Assembly (NCBI GenBank): GCA_017516745.1
Contig: JAFXBF010000001.1
Location: 62,001-126,000 of the forward strand
Length of the DNA stretch: 64,000 nucleotides
Direction of reading: 5' to 3'
Source of the DNA: Clostridia bacterium
GTDB taxonomy: Bacteria; Bacillota; Clostridia; Oscillospirales; Acutalibacteraceae
Part shown: positions 40,910 through 49,678 of the stretch, one piece after another
Layout of the letters: each line of letters opens with the position of its first letter
Position numbering within the stretch: the first letter of the stretch is position 1
Translations under genes and position numbers: made by a program
The notes under the pieces: generated by a model
Told to the model about the DNA's origin: nothing
The model's database searches: none
Seen by the model: only the letters and a program-made list of their open reading frames with translations

Positions 40910-42172
40910 ATGAACAGTTTTTTTAAAGTTGACGATACAATAGCCCGTGCATCGCAAAAAGCAATGGAGGCAGCTTCTGCTTCCTTTGCCGAAATTGATG
41001 CCGTAAGGGCTTATAATCAGGAAAAGGTGCTTGCCGCCTTTGTTAAAAACAGCGTAAACGAAAGCCATTTCACCGAATCAACGGGATACGGCTACGGAGA
41101 CAGAGGCAGAGATGTGCTCGACCAAGTGCTTTCCGACAGCCTTGGTGCTCAGGACTCACTTATCCGCCACAGTATGACCTGCGGTACGCATACCCTCGGT
41201 ATAGCCCTTTTCGGTATGCTTCGTCCGGGCGACACAATGCTCTGCGTCACGGGCACACCCTACGACACGATTCATTCCGTAATCGGTCTTTCGGGCAGCG
41301 GTATGGGCTCAATCAAGGATTTCGGCGTTACATACAAGCAGGTCGATTTGCTGCCCGACGGTACGGTTGACTATGAGGGCATAGAAAAAGCCCTTGAAGA
41401 AAAAATCGCAATGGTCTATATCCAGCGTTCAAGGGGCTATTCGTTAAGACCCAGCCTCGGCGTTGAAGATATAGAAAAAATAGCAAAAATCGTTAAAAAC
41501 AAGAGCGATGCGGTTATTATGGTAGATAACTGCTACGGTGAGTTTGTTGAGCGTACAGAGCCGATTTCGCACGGTGCAGACATTATTGCAGGCTCGCTTA
41601 TCAAAAACCCCGGCGGCGGTATTGCCAAATGCGGCGGTTATATTTCGGGCAGGGCAGACCTTGTCGAAAAATGTGCCTACCGTATGACTGTGCCGGGTCT
41701 CGGCAGAGAGGTCGGGCCTTCACTCGGTCAGACGAGAAGTATGTTTATGGGTCTTTTCAATGCTCCTCATATTGTCGGCGAAGCACTCAAAACCGCTGTC
41801 TTTGCCGCAAGTTTATTTGAACAGCTTGGCTATGAAACTACACCTTCTTCAAACGAAAAACGTGTTGATATCATTCAGGCACTAAAGCTCCGCAACCCCG
41901 AAACACTTATTGCTTTCTGCCAGGGTATGCAAAAAGGTGCACCGATTGACTCCAACGTCAGCCCCGAGCCGTGGGATATGCCGGGCTATGACAGCCAGGT
42001 TATTATGTCAGCCGGTGCATTTACGGGCGGCTCATCAATAGAGCTTTCGTCGGATGCTCCGCTTCGTGAGCCGTTTGCCGTGTGGATGCAGGGCTCACTC
42101 AATTTTGACAGCGGCAAAATCGGCGTAATGCTTGCCGCACAGGAAATTTATAAGAGAGGCTTACTCGGATGA
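40910..42172 (+). CDS. methionine gamma-lyase family protein (aluminium-resistance/YnbB type)
   Basis: 420 residues, a full-length PLP enzyme of this Cys/Met-metabolism-related family. The family opening is STGYGYGDRGRDVLDQVL near 60, followed by SMTCGTHTLGIALFGMLRPGD near 88. The PLP Lys is in IAGSLIKNPGGGIAKCGG near 228, preceded by MVDNCYGEFVE. The enzyme family is annotated from old aluminium-resistance work, but its real substrate is unsettled. The DUF2461 gene overlaps its stop by 4 bases. Confidence 0.9.
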   Translation: MNSFFKVDDTIARASQKAMEAASASFAEIDAVRAYNQEKVLAAFVKNSVNESHFTESTGYGYGDRGRDVLDQVLSDSLGAQDSLIRHSMTCGTHTLGIALFGMLRPGDTMLCVTGTPYDTIHSVIGLSGSGMGSIKDFGVTYKQVDLLPDGTVDYEGIEKALEEKIAMVYIQRSRGYSLRPSLGVEDIEKIAKIVKNKSDAVIMVDNCYGEFVERTEPISHGADIIAGSLIKNPGGGIAKCGGYISGRADLVEKCAYRMTVPGLGREVGPSLGQTRSMFMGLFNAPHIVGEALKTAVFAASLFEQLGYETTPSSNEKRVDIIQALKLRNPETLIAFCQGMQKGAPIDSNVSPEPWDMPGYDSQVIMSAGAFTGGSSIELSSDAPLREPFAVWMQGSLNFDSGKIGVMLAAQEIYKRGLLG

Positions 42173-42867
42173 GTGAATATAAATACAACGGTATAACCCC
42201 CGAAACGCTGATGCTTCTGAGCGAAAACCGCTTCCGCAACAGCAGGGAGTTTTACGAGGAGCACAAAAAGCAAATCAAAGAGGGTATCACAATCCCGATG
42301 CAGCAGGTCATCTGTGCCCTTGCCGACACAATAGGGGAGATTGACGACGAAATACCGATCGTGCCCACGAAAATGGTATCCCGTGTAAGGCGTGACACAC
42401 GCTTTACCAAGGACAAGAGCCTTTACAGGGAAAATCTCTGGGCTATGTTTATGCGTGATAAGCGTGCCTTACCGTATTTCCCTTGTATGTGGTTTGAGGT
42501 GGCACAAAACGGATATTCGGGCGGAATCGGCACATATTACGCACCTCCAAGGTTTATGGAGCTTTACCGTGAAGAAATAGCCGCAAGACCCGACGATTTT
42601 TACGATGCGGTTATCCTTGCCGAAAGAGCAGGTGCTGTTTTCGGCGGTGATTTTTACAAAAAAACAAAACCCGGCTGCCCGATGGCAGTGCTTGAGCCGT
42701 ATTACAACGTAAAAAGTATATTCTTTTCGTTTTATTTCCCGAATCTAAATGAGCTCGGCGACAGTGCCTTCATTGAAAAGATCCGACCGATTTACGCATC
42801 CTTCAAGCCGTTTTACTCATTTTTGCTCGACGTGGCAATGAAATATTCCGCCGAGCAGGTAAAATAA
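42169..42867 (+). CDS. DUF2461 family protein
   Basis: 232 residues. The family signature is visible at the N-terminus: LMLLSENRFRNSREFYEEHKK near 16, then RDTRFTKDKSLYRENLWAMF near 72 and GGIGTYYAPPRFMELYR near 108. The molecular function is unknown. It is the last gene of the galK-M42 run, coupled to the preceding PLP-enzyme gene by a 4-base ATGA overlap. A promoter for the next gene follows within 5 bases of its stop. Confidence 0.85.
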   Translation: MSEYKYNGITPETLMLLSENRFRNSREFYEEHKKQIKEGITIPMQQVICALADTIGEIDDEIPIVPTKMVSRVRRDTRFTKDKSLYRENLWAMFMRDKRALPYFPCMWFEVAQNGYSGGIGTYYAPPRFMELYREEIAARPDDFYDAVILAERAGAVFGGDFYKKTKPGCPMAVLEPYYNVKSIFFSFYFPNLNELGDSAFIEKIRPIYASFKPFYSFLLDVAMKYSAEQVK

Positions 42868-42871
42868 AAAG

Positions 42872-42899
42872 TTGACAAATATTTCAAAAGTGATAAAAT
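42872..42899 (+). promoter_or_regulatory. promoter of the PHP-domain gene
   Basis: TTGACA (42872-42877), 16-base spacer, TAAAAT (42894-42899), 40 bases before the ATG. Confidence 0.75.
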
Positions 42900-42938
42900 A
42901 ATTATTAATTATTAATAAAAAAATCAGGAGGCGTTCCG

Positions 42939-44471
42939 ATGAAAATTAAGAATTTCGGCAAAAAAGTTTTCTGTGCGGCTGTCAGCGCAACTATGCTGGT
43001 TGCTATGGCTCCGCTGTCACTCGCTTCGGGCGATGTTGATTACAAAATCACCAACCCCTATGCCGGTGTCGATTTCGCAACATACAACACCTATAAGGCA
43101 GACCTTCACAGCCACACCGTTTTCAGCGACGGCAGCAACACTCTGCCCGAAATGGTAGAAAGACACTATGAGCTCGGCTTTGATGTCCTTGCCATTACCG
43201 ACCACGGTACAAATTTCTACGGCTACACAGTTCAGAATCAGTACCACGTTCCCGCAATGAAAATCCTCGGCCTTTTCGACAACGGTAAGGTTATCGATGA
43301 TGTCCTTGCCGAAAGCGGCACAGCCTCCAACGGTAACCTGTATACGGTTGTAAAGTCCGAAACAGGTGATGAATATTATTATCAGACCCTTGCCGACGGC
43401 ACAAAGGGTCAGGATATGATGAGCGTACCCTACGGCATTGAAAACAACCCCACATCCTTCAATAATGCTCACGTTAACTCCTGGTTTGTCGAATACGGCC
43501 ACGGCAGAGTAGGCGGCACAAGCGACTATGCAACACCTATCAAGGCTGTCCAGAAGCTCGGCGGTCTTTCCGTTATCAACCACCCCGGTGAATACACCAA
43601 CGCACGTGACGAAATATACACAGCAGACGCATACAATAAGGATGATGTCAGCTACCGCTACAAGATAAATAAGTTTGAAACTCTCCTTCTTGAAAACGAT
43701 ACCTGTATCGGTATTGATATCAACAGTAAGGGCGACGGCAGAACACGCTTTGACAGAAAGCTGTGGGATATTATGCTCGGTGACCTTATTCCTCAGGGCA
43801 GAAGCGTTTTTGCAATTGCCACATCGGACGCACATAACCTCGGCATTGTTGATTCAGGCTATACGGTTCACTATATGCCCTCCAACACAGCCGCAAACCT
43901 TCAGAAGAATATGGCTGCCGGTGAGTTCTTTGCCGCAAGTAAATATGTCGGTAACTACGACGAGCAGGTAGCCCTGCGTGATGAGCTTAAGGCTATTAAC
44001 GCTCCCGAAGCACAGAATATGATAGCTTCTCTCGACCAGATTATCGCACAGAGCGATATTGACCACGCAAACGGAGACGAAGGCGGAAAATACGAAGCAC
44101 CTGCCGATGCTGCTTCTCCGCTCTTCACAAACGTTGTTGTTGACGAAGCAGAGGATACAATTGCCCTCACAGCTCAAAACGCTCTCGTTGTTCATTGGAT
44201 TGCAGACGGCAAGGTTATCCACGTCGGCAACACAATCGACCTTGACGAGTATTCGGACAAAATAGGCAGCTACGTCAGAGCAGAGGCTTACGGCTACGGC
44301 GGCGTTATGTACACTCAGGCATTTACCCTTGAGTATGACGGCGCACCCGAAGCAGACCCCATCGGCACATTCTTCGATTGGGGCTCAATCGCAACAATTA
44401 TCTGCGACGTTCCCGTCCGTTTCCTTCTCAGCATTCTTCCCCTTAACCTCATCGCAACAATCTTCGGTTAA
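42939..44471 (+). CDS. secreted PHP-domain phosphoesterase
   Basis: 510 residues with a signal peptide (1-29, PLSLASGD). The PHP metal-site motifs are YKADLHSHTVFSDGSNTLPEM near 53, VLAITDHG near 83, INHPGEYTN near 218 and FAIATSDAHNLG near 292. The C-terminal 30 residues (VPVRFLLSILPLNLIATIFG region) are hydrophobic and may hold the protein at the membrane. PHP proteins hydrolyse phosphate esters, and the substrate here is unknown. GGAGG is 8 bases before the ATG. Monocistronic. Confidence 0.82.
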   Translation: MKIKNFGKKVFCAAVSATMLVAMAPLSLASGDVDYKITNPYAGVDFATYNTYKADLHSHTVFSDGSNTLPEMVERHYELGFDVLAITDHGTNFYGYTVQNQYHVPAMKILGLFDNGKVIDDVLAESGTASNGNLYTVVKSETGDEYYYQTLADGTKGQDMMSVPYGIENNPTSFNNAHVNSWFVEYGHGRVGGTSDYATPIKAVQKLGGLSVINHPGEYTNARDEIYTADAYNKDDVSYRYKINKFETLLLENDTCIGIDINSKGDGRTRFDRKLWDIMLGDLIPQGRSVFAIATSDAHNLGIVDSGYTVHYMPSNTAANLQKNMAAGEFFAASKYVGNYDEQVALRDELKAINAPEAQNMIASLDQIIAQSDIDHANGDEGGKYEAPADAASPLFTNVVVDEAEDTIALTAQNALVVHWIADGKVIHVGNTIDLDEYSDKIGSYVRAEAYGYGGVMYTQAFTLEYDGAPEADPIGTFFDWGSIATIICDVPVRFLLSILPLNLIATIFG

Positions 44472-44490
44472 TTTAATAAACCTATAATTA

Positions 44491-44528
44491 ACGGGACTTA
44501 CGGAGTTTTTCCGCAAGTCCCGTGCTTT
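44491..44528 (+). terminator. terminator of the PHP-domain gene
   Basis: ACGGGACTTACGGA (44491-44504) pairs with TTCCGCAAGTCCCGT ending at 44523, then GCTTTT. Confidence 0.85.
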
Positions 44529-44547
44529 TGTGCTTAAGACAATATAG

Positions 44548-44580
44548 AAAAGAACAGATGCATCTGCACCTGTTCTTTTT
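44548..44580 (-). terminator. terminator of the metG-tatD operon
   Basis: AAAAGAACAG (44548-44557) / CTGTTCTTTT (44570-44579), with A-rich plus-strand flanks giving Ts on the minus strand. It lies 10 bases past the tatD stop. Confidence 0.8.
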
Positions 44581-44589
44581 TGTGAATTA

Positions 44590-45360
44590 TTATTTGATGT
44601 TGAACAGCTTTTTTGCGTTGAGTGTTGCTGTGTTGATTATATCCTGTGCCGTTATGCCTCGCAGCTCTGCAATTTTTTCTGCGGTGTGGGCAATCAGTGC
44701 GGAATTGTTGCGCCTTCCTCTGAAGGGGACGGGCGTCATATACGGGCAGTCCGTTTCAAGCAGAAGCCTTGAAATATCAACGCTTGCGGCAACCTCGGCA
44801 GGCTTTTTGGCGTTTTTGAAGGTTACGCTTCCGCCAAGTCCGATGTAAAAGCCGATATCGGTTAACTGTTTTGCTGTTTCAACGCTGCCCGAAAAGCAAT
44901 GCATTACACCACGGGGCTTGTGCTTTAAAATCAGTTCAAGGCAGTCGGCGTGAGCCTCTCTGTCGTGCACGATTACAGGTAAATTCAGCTTTTTTGCAAG
45001 AAGTATCTGCTTTTCAAACCATTCAAGCTGCATTTCTTTGGGCGTGTAATCATAGTGGTAATCAAGGCCGATTTCGCCTATTGCCACAACCCTTTCGTGA
45101 CTTGCCAGCTTTTCAATCTGTTCTATGGCGTCTTCGTTTTCTTCTGCAGCATTCTGTGGATGAATACCGACGGCTGCATAGATTTTGTCATATTTTTCGG
45201 CAAATTCTATGCTTTTTTTACTGCTTTCAACCGTGCAACCGCAGTTGATTATACCGCTCACACCGCTTTCAAACATTTCGTCAAGCAGCTCAAAACGGTC
45301 TTCGTCAAAGCTGTCGTCGTCGTAATGAGCGTGGGTGTCAAATATATTTTCGTACATCAT
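44590..45360 (-). CDS. TatD family metal-dependent hydrolase
   Basis: 256 residues, the typical TatD length. Metal ligands are FDTHAHYDD near 8, GEIGLDYHYDYTPKE near 97, PVIVHDREAH near 131, MHCFSGS near 155 and LLETDCPYMTP near 204. TatD-type enzymes act on DNA ends or small ester substrates. Its ATG overlaps the metG stop by 4 bases, a common clostridial arrangement. Confidence 0.93.
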   Translation of the reverse strand: MMYENIFDTHAHYDDDSFDEDRFELLDEMFESGVSGIINCGCTVESSKKSIEFAEKYDKIYAAVGIHPQNAAEENEDAIEQIEKLASHERVVAIGEIGLDYHYDYTPKEMQLEWFEKQILLAKKLNLPVIVHDREAHADCLELILKHKPRGVMHCFSGSVETAKQLTDIGFYIGLGGSVTFKNAKKPAEVAASVDISRLLLETDCPYMTPVPFRGRRNNSALIAHTAEKIAELRGITAQDIINTATLNAKKLFNIK

Positions 45361-47291
45361 CTGATTTTTGCGCCGGGCTCAAGATAGTCAACAAATACAA
45401 CCTTTACATCGTCCTCGCCGCCTGCAAGAATCATACCTCTGCTTTCAACACCGCAGAGTGTTGCAGGCTTGAGGTTTGCAACAACAATTACGTTGTGACC
45501 GATAAGGTCTTCGGGCTTGTAGTAAAGTGCAATACCGCTTGCGACCGTACGGGGTGTGCCTGTGCCGTCATCAAGGGTGAGCTCAAGCAGCTTCTTTGCA
45601 CGCTTTACGGGCTTGCAGTCAACAACCTTTGCTACTCTCAGGTCGACCTTTGCAAAATCGTCAATTGCAATGGGCTCCATCTCTTCAAAAGCAGGCTTCT
45701 TCTCTTCTTCTGCGGCTGCCTTTGCGGCGTTTTCTGCCTCAATTTCGGCAAGCAGCTTTTCGGCATCAATTCTGCCGAAGAGGGGAGCAGCCTCGCCCAT
45801 AACCGTACCTGCAGGTGTTGCACCGAAGCTTGAAAGGCTCTCGTAGGTGTCGATGTTACAGCCAATCTGTGCAAGAATCTTCTCTGCTGTTTCGGGCATA
45901 AAGGGCTTGAGTCCAACAGCAATAAAGCGGATGCTCTCAATCAGGTTATACATAACCGTGCCGAGGCGTTCTTTTTTTGCTTCGTCCTTTGCAAGAGCCC
46001 AGGGCATTGTTTCGTCAATATACTTGTTGGAACGCTTTGCAACTGCCATAACCTCATTAACGGCATCGGCAATGCAGAAGCTGTCCATCTTCTTTGCACA
46101 CTTTGCTACGGAGTCAAGTGCAACAGCCTTGAGCTCGTCATCAAGTGCTTCGGGTGCAGTCGGCGCAGGAAGCACACCGTCAAAATATTTCTTGACCATT
46201 GCAACACTGCGGTTTACAAGGTTGCCGAGTGTGTTTGCAAGGTCGGAATTGTAGCGCTCAATAAGTGTTTCGTAGGTCAGTGAGCCGTCAGCAGCGTGGG
46301 GCATTTCGGCAAGCAGGTAGTATCTTACCGCATCAACGCCGAAACGGTCTGCAAGGTCGTCCGCATAGATAACATTGCCACGGGATTTTGACATCTTGTC
46401 TGCGCCGACCATCAGCCACGGGTGGCCGTAAACCTGCTTGGGCAGTGGCTCACCGAGTGCCATGAGCATTATCGGCCAGTAAATCGTGTGGAAACGCACG
46501 ATATCCTTACCGATAATATGCACATCTGCAGGCCAGTACTTTTTGTACAGCTCGCTGCTGCCGTCGGGGTCGTAGCCGAGACCCGTGATGTAGTTGAGCA
46601 GAGCATCAACCCAAACGTAAATAACGTGCTTTTCGTCGCCTGGGAAGGGGATACCCCATTTGAAAGTTGAACGGGAAATACACAAATCCTGAAGGCCGGG
46701 CTTGATAAAGTTATTTATCATTTCCTTTTTACGGGCTTCGGGATAAATGAAATTCGGATTGGCTTCGATATATTCTTCAAGCTGCTTCTGGTATTTGCTC
46801 ATCTTGAAGAAATAGGCTTCTTCCTTTTCTCTTCTTACTTCTCTGCCGCAGTCTGGGCACTTGCCGTCAACAAGCTGGCTGTCCGTAAAGAAGCTTTCGC
46901 AGGGTACGCAGTACCAGCCTTCGTATTCACTCTTGTAAACGTCACCCTTGTCGTACAGCTTTTTAAAAATCCTCTGTACACACTTTTCGTGTTCTTCATC
47001 GGTTGTGCGGATGAATTTGTCATAGGTGGTGTTGAGTCTGTCGCAGATGTCCTTGATTTCGCCTGCAACCTTGTCAACATACTCCTTGGGGGAAACGCCT
47101 GCATCCTTTGCGTATTCCTCTATCTTCTGACCGTGCTCGTCCGTGCCTGTCTGAAAGAAAACGTCATAGCCCTGCATTCGCTTGAAACGGGCAATAGCGT
47201 CCGTTAAAACAATTTCGTAGGAATTTCCGATGTGGGGCTTGCGTGAAGTGTACGCAATAGCCGTGGTAATGTAATATGGCTTCTTTGACAT
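45357..47291 (-). CDS. metG: methionyl-tRNA synthetase
   Basis: 644 residues. Class I signatures are KPHIGNSYE near 14 (HIGH) and DKMSKSRGN near 297 (KMSKS). The zinc knuckle is CVPCES to CPDCGRE near 126-147. The catalytic core and anticodon domain end near 500, followed by a linker rich in Ala/Glu and a C-terminal tRNA-binding domain (about 540-644, VDLRVAKVVDCKPVKRAKKLL). The 5' leader is short, with no T-box. Promoter at 47335-47362; tatD is coupled downstream. Confidence 0.96.
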   Translation of the reverse strand: MSKKPYYITTAIAYTSRKPHIGNSYEIVLTDAIARFKRMQGYDVFFQTGTDEHGQKIEEYAKDAGVSPKEYVDKVAGEIKDICDRLNTTYDKFIRTTDEEHEKCVQRIFKKLYDKGDVYKSEYEGWYCVPCESFFTDSQLVDGKCPDCGREVRREKEEAYFFKMSKYQKQLEEYIEANPNFIYPEARKKEMINNFIKPGLQDLCISRSTFKWGIPFPGDEKHVIYVWVDALLNYITGLGYDPDGSSELYKKYWPADVHIIGKDIVRFHTIYWPIMLMALGEPLPKQVYGHPWLMVGADKMSKSRGNVIYADDLADRFGVDAVRYYLLAEMPHAADGSLTYETLIERYNSDLANTLGNLVNRSVAMVKKYFDGVLPAPTAPEALDDELKAVALDSVAKCAKKMDSFCIADAVNEVMAVAKRSNKYIDETMPWALAKDEAKKERLGTVMYNLIESIRFIAVGLKPFMPETAEKILAQIGCNIDTYESLSSFGATPAGTVMGEAAPLFGRIDAEKLLAEIEAENAAKAAAEEEKKPAFEEMEPIAIDDFAKVDLRVAKVVDCKPVKRAKKLLELTLDDGTGTPRTVASGIALYYKPEDLIGHNVIVVANLKPATLCGVESRGMILAGGEDDVKVVFVDYLEPGAKIR

Positions 47292-47334
47292 AGTTTTTAC
47301 CTCCTGATACCATATTTTAAATATAATCTTTACT

Positions 47335-47362
47335 ATTATAGCATATTTTTACAAAAATACAA
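47335..47362 (-). promoter_or_regulatory. promoter of metG-tatD
   Basis: Minus strand: TTGTAT (47357-47362), 16-base spacer, extended -10 TGCTATAAT with TATAAT at 47335-47340. Confidence 0.7.
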
Positions 47363-47397
47363 CACCCTTTATTTATAGATAATTATAATATTAACAG

Positions 47398-47426
47398 TTG
47401 ACATGATTTATAAATAAGAGTATAAT
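47398..47426 (+). promoter_or_regulatory. perfect-consensus promoter of the alkaline phosphatase gene
   Basis: TTGACA (47398-47403), 17-base spacer, TATAAT (47421-47426), 39 bases before the ATG. Confidence 0.85.
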
Positions 47427-47464
47427 TTTATGAACAAAATAATTCCAAAACGGAGGAAGCCAAA

Positions 47465-48610
47465 ATGCTTGAATTTGTTAACTTTATCAAAGGCACCCCT
47501 TTTATCAAAATCATTTCTGCTATTATTGCAGCACTGATGTCACTTAACCTTTCTTTCAATTCAATGGTAAATACCGATGAAGCTCTTGACCCCGGCGATT
47601 ACGACAATGTTATTCTTATGATAGGCGACGGTATGGGCTTTTACCATATCGACTGGATGGAGCAGGAATACGGCATTGAAGAAGCATATATGTTCTCTAT
47701 GACCGATTACCACGGCGAATCCAAGACACGTTCCTCAAACAATATTGTTACAGACTCTGCAGCAGGTGCAACAGCTCTTTCCTGCGCTGTTCGTACCAAC
47801 AACGGCGCAATCGGCGTATTTCCGCAGGATCAGTATGCGGTTGCCTATGTTCCTCAGAACCTCAGTGAGCTTGCTCACTCCTACGGCATGATGACGGGTA
47901 TCGTTACATCCGACAACAACCACGGCGCAACTCCCGGCGGCTTCTCCGCTCACATTTTCGACCGTGACGAGGGTGAAGAAATCACAAGACAACAGATTGA
48001 AGAGTCTGACCTTGACCTTATCTGGTCTGCAACAAGCGGACTTGTTAACGATGAGTATGCCAACGAGTACGGCTGGACTCTTATCGACACAACGGCAGAG
48101 TTTGAGGCTGTTCAGCCCGGTACACGCTCCTTCGGTCAGTTTGCAGGTAACGTTTGGGCACCCGACACAGGTGCAGATTCTCCCAGTCTTTCCACTCTCA
48201 CAACAAAGGCTATTGATATGCTTGACGACGATGAGGACGGCTTCTTCCTTATGGTTGAAGGTGCTCACATAGACAAGCACTCCCACAGCAACGAGGAAGC
48301 CAATATGAAGATAGCAGCTAAAGAATTTGACCTTGCAGTCAAGGCTGCAATCGAGTATGCAAAGGCTGACGGTAACACTCTTGTTGTTATCACAGCCGAC
48401 CACGAAACAGGCGCTATTTCATATAAGAACGGCGAGTATAAGTTCAACAGCGGCGGTCACTCCGGGGCTAACGTTCCTCTGCTCGTTTACGGCAGCGACA
48501 ATTTCATTGAAGAAGGCGAGGCAATAAATAACAAAGAAATTGCACGCCGCCTTGCAATGGCTATGGGTGCCGCTCCCACAGAGTTCCCTGCAGCAATTGC
48601 TGTTGAATAA
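47465..48610 (+). CDS. membrane-anchored alkaline phosphatase
   Basis: 381 residues. A signal anchor covers about residues 12-36. The alkaline phosphatase core begins NVILMIGDGMGFYHID near 45, the serine nucleophile is in IVTDSAAGATALSC near 97, metal ligands are in EGAHIDKHSHSNE near 263 and ITADHETGAISY near 310, and the final His is in FNSGGHSGANVP near 330. It releases phosphate from monoesters outside the membrane. GGAGG precedes the ATG. No Pho-box is evident. Confidence 0.9.
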   Translation: MLEFVNFIKGTPFIKIISAIIAALMSLNLSFNSMVNTDEALDPGDYDNVILMIGDGMGFYHIDWMEQEYGIEEAYMFSMTDYHGESKTRSSNNIVTDSAAGATALSCAVRTNNGAIGVFPQDQYAVAYVPQNLSELAHSYGMMTGIVTSDNNHGATPGGFSAHIFDRDEGEEITRQQIEESDLDLIWSATSGLVNDEYANEYGWTLIDTTAEFEAVQPGTRSFGQFAGNVWAPDTGADSPSLSTLTTKAIDMLDDDEDGFFLMVEGAHIDKHSHSNEEANMKIAAKEFDLAVKAAIEYAKADGNTLVVITADHETGAISYKNGEYKFNSGGHSGANVPLLVYGSDNFIEEGEAINNKEIARRLAMAMGAAPTEFPAAIAVE

Positions 48611-48634
48611 TAAATAAAGGACAGGAATTTTACT

Positions 48635-49675
48635 TTGACAGAGATTATCAAAGCCGATGCGGCTAAAGAATTTGACGCTTTTGTGGCAAGCCACCCCAAG
48701 GGTCATTTTATGCAGCAAAGCGCATGGGCAAAGGTTAAAAACAATTGGATATGGCGTGGCATAATCTGCCGTGATTCAGACGGTACAATCAAGGGCACAA
48801 TGGCGGTTATCATCCGCCGTCTGCCCGGCGGCATTCCTTTCAGTATGCTTTACGCACCCCGTGGCCCCGTCTGCGATTTGCACGACAAGGCTGTTTTTAC
48901 AGAACTTATGGACGGTGCAAAAAGAATAGCCAAGGAATTCGGCGGCTACGTGCTTCAGGTGGATACCGACACAAAGGTTGACGATACCGAGTACGAAAAA
49001 ATGGCTGTTGATTACGGTTTTAAGGTCGGTGAACGCTCAAAGAATTTTGAGGGTATCCAGCCCCGTTTTGTAATCCGTCTTGATGTTGACGGCAAAACCG
49101 AGGATGAGGTCTTTGCAGGCTTCCACTCACGCCACCGCTACAAGGTGCGTGTTGCCAAAAAGAACAACGTTGAGGTTGTAATCAAGGGCGCTGAAGCGGC
49201 AGAGGAATTCCACAAAATTATGATTGAAACAGGCGAGAGAGACAATTTCTCAATCCGTCCTGCCGATTATTTCAGAAGAATGGTAGAGGCCTACGGTGAC
49301 GATGCCAGAATTTATATGGCATACAGTGAGGGTAAGGCAATTGCAGGCACTCTTGCCATTCATTGCGGCGACAAGGTGTGGTATCTCTACGGTGCTTCCT
49401 CCAACGAAGAGCGCAATAAGATGCCCAACTACCTTCTCCAGTGGGAAATGATTCGCTGGTCGGTTGAGCTCGGCTGCCGAATTTATGACTTCCGTGGCAT
49501 TTCGGGCGACCTTGACGAAAACAATCCTCTCTACGGTCTTTACCGCTTCAAAAAGGGCTTCTGTCCCGAAATTACCGAGTTCATAGGCGATTTTTACTAT
49601 ATCTACAATCCTCTTGTTTACAAGGGAATGGAGTTTGCGCAGAAACTCCGCAAGAAGCTCAGAAAGGGTCATTAA
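48635..49675 (+). CDS. FemX/FemAB-type peptidoglycan bridge aminoacyltransferase
   Basis: 346 residues from a TTG start; AGGACAGGA precedes it. It is a FemAB double-GNAT protein: HPKGHFMQQSAWAKVKNNW near 20, GGIPFSMLYAPRGPVCD near 65, then FHSRHRYKVRVAKKNNVEV near 160 and YDFRGISGDLDENNPLYGLYRFKKGFC near 285. These enzymes move amino acids from aminoacyl-tRNA to lipid II. A racemase-like gene follows after 3 bases, which suggests a joint role in cell-wall chemistry. Confidence 0.88.
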   Translation: MTEIIKADAAKEFDAFVASHPKGHFMQQSAWAKVKNNWIWRGIICRDSDGTIKGTMAVIIRRLPGGIPFSMLYAPRGPVCDLHDKAVFTELMDGAKRIAKEFGGYVLQVDTDTKVDDTEYEKMAVDYGFKVGERSKNFEGIQPRFVIRLDVDGKTEDEVFAGFHSRHRYKVRVAKKNNVEVVIKGAEAAEEFHKIMIETGERDNFSIRPADYFRRMVEAYGDDARIYMAYSEGKAIAGTLAIHCGDKVWYLYGASSNEERNKMPNYLLQWEMIRWSVELGCRIYDFRGISGDLDENNPLYGLYRFKKGFCPEITEFIGDFYYIYNPLVYKGMEFAQKLRKKLRKGH

Positions 49676-49678
49676 GCC

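Noticed and set aside
47292-47464. T-box leader before metG
   Set aside because: The promoter is about 45-70 bases from the start, too near for a T-box, and no terminator/antiterminator pair is present.
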